DNA of 39,919 nt, taken from contig MFOT01000022.1 in the NCBI GenBank assembly GCA_001782475.1, positions 1 through 39,919 of the forward strand. Reading direction: 5' to 3'. This DNA is from Candidatus Levybacteria bacterium RIFCSPLOWO2_01_FULL_38_21 (GTDB taxonomy: Bacteria; Patescibacteriota; Microgenomatia; Levybacterales; UBA12049). The notes under the pieces are model-generated. The model was not told the DNA's origin, ran no database searches, and was given only the letters and a program-made list of their open reading frames with translations. Below are positions 28,756 through 35,134 of the stretch, in pieces (position 1 is the stretch's first letter; every line of letters starts with the position of its first letter). The position numbers and the translations under genes are program-made.

Positions 28756-29088
28756 ATGTTTGTATATTTAAACCTGCAAATTATCTTTTTTGTAATTCCT
28801 CTTATTGTGCTTTTGGGGTTTTTCTGGAAAACACTTTACTCATACAAGAAAATTTATCTTTTCAGCATTATTCCAACATTTGTTTTCGGCACTCCGTGGG
28901 ATCTTTTATCTGTGATGACTGGGCTTTGGCATTATAATACATCAAACACTCTGGGTATTTGGTTTTTTGGGAATCCATCTACGGGATTGCCTTTCGAAGA
29001 AGTCATAATCTTTAATTTTTTGTGTCCTTTTTTTATCACAACACTTGTAATTATTGCTTGGAAATATATAAAAATATATGTTCGGTAA
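28756..29088 (+). CDS. Lycopene cyclase domain protein, first subunit (CrtYc/CrtYd-like)
   Basis: 110 residues, three membrane helices. It carries the signature of the CarR/CrtYcd lycopene cyclase domain: PWDLLSVMTGLWHY, LGIWFFG, and LPFEEVIIFNF, the conserved P(L/F)EE with the acidic pair thought to protonate the substrate. In actinobacteria two such small subunits form a heterodimer that closes the ends of lycopene to beta-rings. The second subunit follows, overlapping by 11 nt. No phytoene synthase or desaturase lies in the window, so the substrate must be made elsewhere or taken from other cells. Confidence 0.72.
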   Translation: MFVYLNLQIIFFVIPLIVLLGFFWKTLYSYKKIYLFSIIPTFVFGTPWDLLSVMTGLWHYNTSNTLGIWFFGNPSTGLPFEEVIIFNFLCPFFITTLVIIAWKYIKIYVR

Positions 29089-29416
29089 ATTTACATATTT
29101 ATTCTATACATTATTCATCACTCTTCCCCTGATTATAGGAACATGGATATATTATTGGCCTATTCTTAAAAAGGCAATCAAATTTATAGCTTTAATAGTA
29201 GTATTACTTACCATATATGGATCGGTAATGATGACTGTTGCTTTAAGAGTTAAGGCATGGTCGTACTCATCAGAAAAATTTTTGAGTATTTACTTTCTTG
29301 GCGCAGCTGTGGAAGATATTATCTGGTGGATGCTTATTCTTACTCTTATAATATCTTGCGTAATCGTTGTGCTTAAAAAGCAAGATAATAAAGAACCACT
29401 CCTAAGAAGAGACTAA
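29078..29416 (+). CDS. Lycopene cyclase domain-like protein, second subunit
   Basis: 112 residues, three membrane helices. The equivalent motifs are weaker: MTVALRVKAWSYSSEKFLSI for the W-x-Y region and GAAVEDIIWWML where PLEE is expected, giving Glu-Asp and no Pro. This subunit could be structural or have altered chemistry. It overlaps the first subunit by 11 nt, so the two are made together. The C-terminal tail is short and charged. Confidence 0.62.
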   Translation: MFGKFTYLFYTLFITLPLIIGTWIYYWPILKKAIKFIALIVVLLTIYGSVMMTVALRVKAWSYSSEKFLSIYFLGAAVEDIIWWMLILTLIISCVIVVLKKQDNKEPLLRRD

Positions 29417-29477
29417 TTTTTTAATTTTCTGCTCCTAGGAATAGTTCAGGATATCTTCAAATTGACATTTTAATAAT

Positions 29478-30392
29478 ATGAGAACAAAAGAGGCAGAAAT
29501 TGGAATTATAGTAAATACAAAAGCTGGAAACGAACAGGAAAGAAATCGAGTATTAAAAAAGGTCCAAGGTACCTTACCAGAAGCGCAAGCTTTTGACATT
29601 TCGGATCTTGAAGATGGAAATATTCAAAATATTCCGCCTAAATTAGTTATCGTCGGAGGAGATGGAACGGTTCGTGCCTCTATCTCCTAGCTTGTCTCTC
29701 ATGATGAATATCCGCAAATTTTTGTTGCTGGTGGAGGAAGTACAAACACCTTTAGATCCATGCTAATTGAAGAAGGCGCTGAAACATCAATTGAAGACCT
29801 TAAAAAGGGAGAGTTAGATGAAAAAACTATAGATTATAAACCAGCAATTATCGAAGGCGGTAATGGACAGGCCTATTTTGTTATGGCAGGAGGATTCGGT
29901 AGATTTGAATCAAGCTTTGCCAAAAATTTTGAGGAAATTCGACACTTGAGAATCAGGCCTTATTTAAGAGCTTATCTGTCTGGAATAAAGGGCATGGGTG
30001 CTGGATTTTTCCCAACAGGTGCTTCTCCTTTACTTGAAACATACACAACTGGTTCTCGTATCAGAGGCCTTGATGTCTTTAGAAAACGCCAGTTAAGTCT
30101 TAAAAACGGCAGAATTGGATTGGTAGAAATTAAAGACGACAGTCCCTTCAGAGAAGTTTTAAGATTTGTTCTTTCGCTTTCTTTTTGGCAGGCAGGGGTT
30201 AGGCCGCCGAGATGGGTTGCGTCAATTAAAATTAAAGATGTTTTTAATAAAAGCGGTGGGACTGATGAACCAACTCCGGTAAATCTGAATGGAGACTTAA
30301 AACTTATTCCATCGGGGAAACTTCAAATAAAGAGAGACAGAAACTGCTTTCCCACTGCTGCTCTTATTTGGAAAGGGGAATATCGGCCTTGA
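29478..30392 (+). pseudogene. Diacylglycerol kinase-like lipid kinase interrupted by an in-frame TAG
   Basis: Reading from ATG 29478, codon 71 is TAG (29688-29690) and the same frame then runs open to 30392, 304 sense positions in all. Before the stop is the kinase motif VIVGGDGTVRASIS; after it VAGGGSTNTFRSML aligns with the family's second glycine block (PxGTxNxxAxxL). C-terminal NLNGDLKLIPSGKLQI matches the DGE-type beta sandwich. The family phosphorylates lipids such as diacylglycerol. No frame shift is needed, only one base change, so a recent nonsense mutation, a sequencing error or read-through are all possible. Several intact genes here end in TAG, so it is not a sense codon in general. 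Confidence 0.75.
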
Positions 30393-30427
30393 CATAAGCG
30401 AATTTAACTGCTAGCTTTATATTAGAT

Positions 30428-30814
30428 ATGAAGATTCTTGTAGTTGATGATGATGACTCCCTATCCTCGGTAATCGCAACAGCCCTTGAGCAAGAAGGCT
30501 TTGCCACGCTGGTTTCAAAAACAGGCAAAGACGCAGTAAATAAGGCAAAGTCTGATCTTCCAGATCTTGTTCTTCTAGACCAGGTCCTTCCAGATATTTC
30601 AGGGAACGAAGTGTTAAAAGAATTAAAATCAGACGATCAAACAAGAAACATTCCGGTTATTATGATTACTAATTTTAGTCAGGAAGAATTTGTCAGCCAA
30701 GCTATAAACGAGGGCGCAACAGACTATATCTTCAAATATAAAGTTGAGGTTGAGGATATTGTAAATAAAATTAAAAGTGCTTTAAAAGCAAATGAAACTG
30801 TCCCAGCGCAATAA
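30428..30814 (+). CDS. CheY-like response regulator (receiver only)
   Basis: 128 residues, one receiver domain and no output domain. Acidic pocket ILVVDDDDS, phospho-acceptor Asp in LVLLDQVLPD (about 51), the Thr switch in IMITNFS and the Lys in YIFKYK are all present. As a stand-alone receiver it would act by protein contacts. TATATT (30418-30423) lies 4 nt before the ATG. It opens a four-gene plus-strand cluster ending in a histidine kinase. Confidence 0.93.
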   Translation: MKILVVDDDDSLSSVIATALEQEGFATLVSKTGKDAVNKAKSDLPDLVLLDQVLPDISGNEVLKELKSDDQTRNIPVIMITNFSQEEFVSQAINEGATDYIFKYKVEVEDIVNKIKSALKANETVPAQ

Positions 30815-30816
30815 AT

Positions 30817-31155
30817 ATGGGCTCCGATAAAAATACAGATTATAAAAACCTCATAGCTGAAGTAATTAAAAAACAAATGATAATTTTAGGACCTAATATA
30901 ACCTTGGTAAAAGCAAGAAATGTTAAAGGACTTAAGATAGATGATAACGGAGTTGTAACAGAAATGTCTGGACCTCCTCAAGAGCTAATTCAGGAATTAA
31001 TCAGCCAATTTGTTCAGCTTTCAGGACTCATTGTGCAAAAAACATTGGAGCCTCTTCTGGCAAATTATCCCAAACCTGATTCTCAGGCAATATTAAAAAA
31101 CATAAACAATCAGATTAAGAATAAACAGGGGGAAAGTCAAGATGGAAATAGGTAA
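30817..31155 (+). CDS. Small protein of unknown function in a two-component cluster
   Basis: 112 residues, soluble, 2 nt after the response regulator and overlapping the next gene by 14 nt. A central block ITLVKARNVKGLKIDDNGVV, then helical QELIQELISQFVQLSGLIVQ. There is no enzyme motif, membrane helix or signal peptide. I do not recognise the family. Its place between the receiver and a membrane protein suggests a linker or signalling adaptor. Confidence 0.65.
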   Translation: MGSDKNTDYKNLIAEVIKKQMIILGPNITLVKARNVKGLKIDDNGVVTEMSGPPQELIQELISQFVQLSGLIVQKTLEPLLANYPKPDSQAILKNINNQIKNKQGESQDGNR

Positions 31156-31471
31156 ATTTTTAGCTATAGGAGTTCAAGTCGGTGCTTTTATTTCTGCTTT
31201 TGCCGGGATTGCTGCAGGAATACTTATGGCAGCTGTTACAAAAAAATTTGGCACAGGAATTCTTGCTTCTGGATTTAAGTCTATGGGAATAGGAGTTTTT
31301 TTGATAGCATTTGGCATAATTTTTGATGCGATTCAAATTTACTTCCAAATCTCAACCAATATAGGAGTAGCTATAACAATTTTAAGAGAAATATTATTCG
31401 TACTAGGCACATACATCATTGTTATAGCAATCAAGAACACAGGCGATAAGCTTGAAGCCCTAACAAAATAA
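31142..31471 (+). CDS. Four-helix membrane protein in a two-component cluster
   Basis: 109 residues with about four hydrophobic helices (GVQVGAFISAFAGIAAGILM, GIGVFLIAFGIIFDAIQIYF, VAITILREILFVLGTYIIVI). Loops are short and no cofactor-binding motif is seen. It lies 11 nt before the histidine kinase, which has only one N-terminal helix and no sensor domain, so this protein could be the membrane sensor. That is inference from position. Confidence 0.7.
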   Translation: MEIGKFLAIGVQVGAFISAFAGIAAGILMAAVTKKFGTGILASGFKSMGIGVFLIAFGIIFDAIQIYFQISTNIGVAITILREILFVLGTYIIVIAIKNTGDKLEALTK

Positions 31472-31482
31472 GTCCTACCTTT

Positions 31483-32406
31483 ATGACCTTACTGGAATTT
31501 ATATCTGTCTCTTCGGCAGTGCTATTTGGGATTCTAGCTGTGATTATTTCGATTAAAGAAGATCAAATAAAAAAATCTTCGAAGGGTCTTTCCGATGTCC
31601 GTCGAGATGATGGAATAAAAACCCATGTTTCTCCCGATAAGAATTTAAAAGATGATCTAACCATGGCTGTGCATGAGCTTCGCGCGCCCTTAACAAGCAT
31701 TAAGGACTCTTCCGAACTTTTGTTAAACCATAAATACACCCTAAAAGAGGATGAAAAAGAGCAATTTCTTAAAATGATTACCAGACAATCTAAATTACTC
31801 CTTGATCAAATAGGTTCAATCCTTGATATTGCAAAACTCGAATCAGGGACTTTTACTTTAAATAAAAAACCCGATACAGTAGATGATCTTATCTATGATA
31901 GAATTAAGATTTTTATGCCTCAGGCAGAAAGAAAAAATATTCTCTTAACCTTAAATATCAGCGATCATTTGCCGCCGGTTGACATAGATAAAATTAGGAT
32001 CGGTCAAGTTTTGAACAACCTTATTTCAAACAGCATAAAGTTTACGCCTGAAGGAGGAAAAATAATTGTCTCTGCCAATGTCATCAAGAACAACACAGGC
32101 AACGAGGAATTACAAATATCTGTAGCAGATACTGGCTTGGGTATCCCAAAAGAAGAGCAAAGTAAGATTTTTACCAAATTTTACCAAGTGAAGCCAGGGA
32201 ACGAAAGACAAGAAAAAGAAGGTAGTGGATTGGGACTTTATATTGCAAAAAAAATTATGGATGCCCACGGCGGATCAATAAGTCTGGATTCTGAAGACGG
32301 ACGAGGGACAATAATTACCATTACCCTACCCGTTTATAATTATGGGAGAAGAGAGACTGTACCACAAAATAGAGGCAGTTTGGATGTTCGCAAGGTAGCA
32401 AATTAA
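31483..32406 (+). CDS. Membrane-anchored sensor histidine kinase without a sensor domain
   Basis: 307 residues. One membrane helix (about 5-25), then directly a HisKA domain with the phospho-His in AVHELRAPLTSIK and a HATPase domain with N box (NNLISNSIKFTPEGG), DTGLGIP, FTKFYQV and GSGLGLYIAKKIMDAHGG. All catalytic boxes are complete. There is no PAS, HAMP or extracellular domain, so the signal should come through a partner, likely one of the two small proteins encoded just before. Its stop is 2 nt from that of the convergent ComEC-type hydrolase. Confidence 0.94.
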   Translation: MTLLEFISVSSAVLFGILAVIISIKEDQIKKSSKGLSDVRRDDGIKTHVSPDKNLKDDLTMAVHELRAPLTSIKDSSELLLNHKYTLKEDEKEQFLKMITRQSKLLLDQIGSILDIAKLESGTFTLNKKPDTVDDLIYDRIKIFMPQAERKNILLTLNISDHLPPVDIDKIRIGQVLNNLISNSIKFTPEGGKIIVSANVIKNNTGNEELQISVADTGLGIPKEEQSKIFTKFYQVKPGNERQEKEGSGLGLYIAKKIMDAHGGSISLDSEDGRGTIITITLPVYNYGRRETVPQNRGSLDVRKVAN

Positions 32407-32408
32407 AC

Positions 32409-33272
32409 TTATCTTATCTTAAAAGATTTTCCGTCTGAAATTATTTCGATATCTCCATTTTTATCTGTTCTTAATATCTTGATATTGAATTTATTTAGGA
32501 GATCTAAGGTAAACGCATTGGGATGCCCATATTTATTATTTTTTCCAACCGAAATAATTGCATAGCTTGGCTTTAATTTATTTAATATTTCCGAGTTTAG
32601 TCCTGTTTTTGATCCGTGATGAGGAACCCCGAATATCTTAATGTTTTGAATAGAGCCACTAATTGCCTCAGATAATCCCGTAGCTTGACTATCACCTGTA
32701 AAAATACTTGTAAAAGAGCCGTATGACAGCAAAATAACCAAAGATGCAGATTCTTTACTTTCTCCAATTTGTCCGTTTGGACTTGTCTTTTGAATATAGT
32801 CTTTTGTTGGTCCTAAAACCAGAAAACGTGCCCCATCTTTTGTTTTAAAAGAATCTCCGGCAAGAAGATACTGAACCTTAAGCCCCTTATCTTTTATTTG
32901 ACTTAAAAGCCCCTGGAAGCTTGCGCTCTTATTATTTAAATCTTCAGTAGCAAAAGAGATCAAATTATATCTTTTCACAACATAGTTAAACCCGGCAAAA
33001 TGGTCTAAATGAGGATGGCTTAAAAAAGCGACAGATATATTTCTCTCCCAAAAAGGCAGATGTCTCTCAAGGCAGCCAATAATTTTTTCATCCGAACCCG
33101 CGTCAATTAAAAAATTTTTATTGGAAGCTGTCCTAATAAAAATGCCATCCCCCTGCCCAACATCGCAGAATATTATATGAAGCCTGCTGTCGTTAAATTT
33201 AGCAAATTGATAAAAAACAAATCCGCCTAAAAAAATTAAAATCACAACACTAATCCCAAAAAATTTTTTCAT
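32409..33272 (-). CDS. ComEC-type metallo-beta-lactamase-fold protein (separate from ComEC core)
   Basis: 287 residues: an N-terminal membrane helix (about 4-22) and a metallo-beta-lactamase fold with DVGQGD (37-42), the metal motif HPHLDH (86-91), FTGDS and GVPHHGSKTG. This domain is the C-terminal third of ComEC in most bacteria and is thought to degrade the non-transported DNA strand. Here it is a separate gene overlapping the comEC core by 4 nt (ATGA). Its own membrane helix keeps it outside the membrane, where the fused domain would sit. Confidence 0.9.
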   Translation of the reverse strand: MKKFFGISVVILIFLGGFVFYQFAKFNDSRLHIIFCDVGQGDGIFIRTASNKNFLIDAGSDEKIIGCLERHLPFWERNISVAFLSHPHLDHFAGFNYVVKRYNLISFATEDLNNKSASFQGLLSQIKDKGLKVQYLLAGDSFKTKDGARFLVLGPTKDYIQKTSPNGQIGESKESASLVILLSYGSFTSIFTGDSQATGLSEAISGSIQNIKIFGVPHHGSKTGLNSEILNKLKPSYAIISVGKNNKYGHPNAFTLDLLNKFNIKILRTDKNGDIEIISDGKSFKIR

Positions 33273-34504
33273 ATTTTAAAATTTTTTAAGTTTTTATAGA
33301 TTAGAATCCCCAAGAGAAGATAATAACCGATAACTGCCTGCCATGAAAGACTCTCTATTTTTAACAGTCCGCCGAAATTTGAGAAGAGGTTTATAATTTT
33401 CTCGAAATAAAAAATTAGGGGAAAAGAAAGAAAGATAAATATTCTTCCTGTAAAATCCGAGAATAAACCCAATGCACCTCCTATTCCACCGATTATCATA
33501 AGTATCGGCACAGTCCATAAAACAAGAGCATTGACGACCACCGACCAGATCGAGTAAATTCCAAAGTTTGCAAGAAGAATCGGCAGTGTTGCAATCTGAG
33601 CTGAAATCGTAGTTGCGATATCACCGCCGACTATAGAAGTGTCTAAAATTTTTTTAAGAATTTCGGAAGAATAAAAAATAGGCCGAATATATAAAAGTCC
33701 TGCTGTTGCAAAAAAAGAGAGCTGGAAACCTATGTCAAAAATCGTATTGGGATTTACAAAAATCATAAGATACCCGGCAAGTATTAAACCGTACACAGAA
33801 AGCCTCTGACGGCCTAGGATTTGCGAAGAAAAGACCAAAATCCCCATTATGGCAGCTCTTATTATCGAAGCTTCAAATCCTGCCAAAACTACATAAAATA
33901 GGATTCCAAAGATACTTAAAAAAAGAGCAATTTGTCTTTTAAGAAAAAAGCCGAAAACCGCTGTAATGAATCCTCCAAAAAGCGTAACATTCATTCCCGA
34001 TGCCGCAATTACATGAAGAACTCCTGTTATCCTTAAATTATTAAGAAATTCTTCTGTCATCTTCCCTTTTATCCCAAAGGTTATTCCCAAAAGAAGAGAC
34101 GAATAGTTTAAGGGCAAAGTGTGATTAAATAAATCTATAAACTTTTCTCGAAGTTGAGTCACTGACTTTAAAATAGCATTCTGATTCCCCTTATCTATTT
34201 TTGGAAAGTATAGAATAAAAAGTTTTGAACCATTTTTTAGCACTCGGGATTCTAGTTTGCCAGAGATTCTCAGCTTATCTTGATAATGATACTGGGGCAA
34301 AAATGAGGTAATAATTGTCAATCTGTTTAATCCTAAATTAGCAGACAGCACTTGCCGATTGCTAAAAATTTTGGGTTCACTGTTAAGTATTATTGCAATA
34401 TCAATCTCCTGCCCTTCAAAAAACTGAGGCTGATTTTGGTAATATAAAAAGGCCCGAACGATTAAAGCCAGAAGTAAAATAGAGGAAATTGCGGCAATCT
34501 TCAT
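33269..34504 (-). CDS. comEC: ComEC competence channel, core without nuclease domain
   Basis: 411 residues, about ten membrane helices. It has the competence-domain signature around GITFGIKGKMTEEFLNNLRI, TGVLHVIAASGMNVTLFGGF and FDIGFQLSFFATAGLLY, and an N-terminal OB-like extracellular part (about 25-115). ComEC forms the pore that carries single-stranded DNA into the cell. Bacterial ComEC usually has 700-800 residues because it includes the metallo-beta-lactamase part, encoded here by the next gene. It follows comEA directly. Confidence 0.92.
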   Translation of the reverse strand: MKIAAISSILLLALIVRAFLYYQNQPQFFEGQEIDIAIILNSEPKIFSNRQVLSANLGLNRLTIITSFLPQYHYQDKLRISGKLESRVLKNGSKLFILYFPKIDKGNQNAILKSVTQLREKFIDLFNHTLPLNYSSLLLGITFGIKGKMTEEFLNNLRITGVLHVIAASGMNVTLFGGFITAVFGFFLKRQIALFLSIFGILFYVVLAGFEASIIRAAIMGILVFSSQILGRQRLSVYGLILAGYLMIFVNPNTIFDIGFQLSFFATAGLLYIRPIFYSSEILKKILDTSIVGGDIATTISAQIATLPILLANFGIYSIWSVVVNALVLWTVPILMIIGGIGGALGLFSDFTGRIFIFLSFPLIFYFEKIINLFSNFGGLLKIESLSWQAVIGYYLLLGILIYKNLKNFKI

Positions 34505-35134
34505 TCAGTAAAGCGTTATCTTATCTTTTATTTTCTCAAAGACGCTACTTCCTACAGCCTTTTTTGAGACCAATTCCTCAAGTGCTTGATAAGGCCGGTT
34601 GTCTATTATTTTTTGAGCAGTTACCGCCCCCACTCCGGGTAATGCGTCTAGCTCTTTTTCCGAAGCTGAGTTTATATTGATCAATCCTCCACCTCCTACT
34701 GTAGAACTACCCCCTAATGAAGTTGATCCTTGAGTATTTCCTTGTTTTTCTCCTTCAAACGGAATGTATATCTTTGCTCCATCGCTAATTTTTAAGGCAA
34801 GGTTTAAATTTTTGGAAATCCAAAGTTTGTCTGCGCCGGCAGAAATCCCTCCGCTTGCAATAAGAGCGTCTTTTACTCTTGAATTACCGGGTAGATTATA
34901 AACTCCGGGAGAAATAACTGCTCCTTCCACATCAACAACTATCATTGCACTTTGACTGGCATTTTGAGAAGAATCTCCTCTTTCAAAGATTATATCTTTC
35001 GAGTCTGATGATGAAGCAAATAACCCTATCAAACCATAACCTAACAATATCAAGCCTGCAAATCCAAGAATCAGGGGCAGCCAATATCTTTTTACCAATG
35101 GGAGATATCGGTTAATTAGTTCTTCATTATCCAT
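34505..35134 (-). CDS. comEA: ComEA-like DNA receptor
   Basis: 209 residues. One N-terminal membrane helix (about 18-40), an SLBB-type domain (VVDVEGAVISPGVYNLPGNS) and a Gly/Ser-rich linker. A C-terminal helix-hairpin-helix pair follows (ININSASEKELDALPGVGAV, TAQKIIDNRPYQALEEL). ComEA binds double-stranded DNA outside the cell and passes it to ComEC. The ATG shares one base with the leuS stop, so leuS, comEA, comEC and the hydrolase gene form one transcription unit. Confidence 0.92.
   Translation of the reverse strand: MDNEELINRYLPLVKRYWLPLILGFAGLILLGYGLIGLFASSSDSKDIIFERGDSSQNASQSAMIVVDVEGAVISPGVYNLPGNSRVKDALIASGGISAGADKLWISKNLNLALKISDGAKIYIPFEGEKQGNTQGSTSLGGSSTVGGGGLININSASEKELDALPGVGAVTAQKIIDNRPYQALEELVSKKAVGSSVFEKIKDKITLY

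Noticed and set aside
29478-30392. Alternative genetic code (stop codon reassigned)
   Set aside because: TAA, TAG and TGA all end intact genes in the window (for example TGA after the Fic gene and atpH, TAG after atpC).
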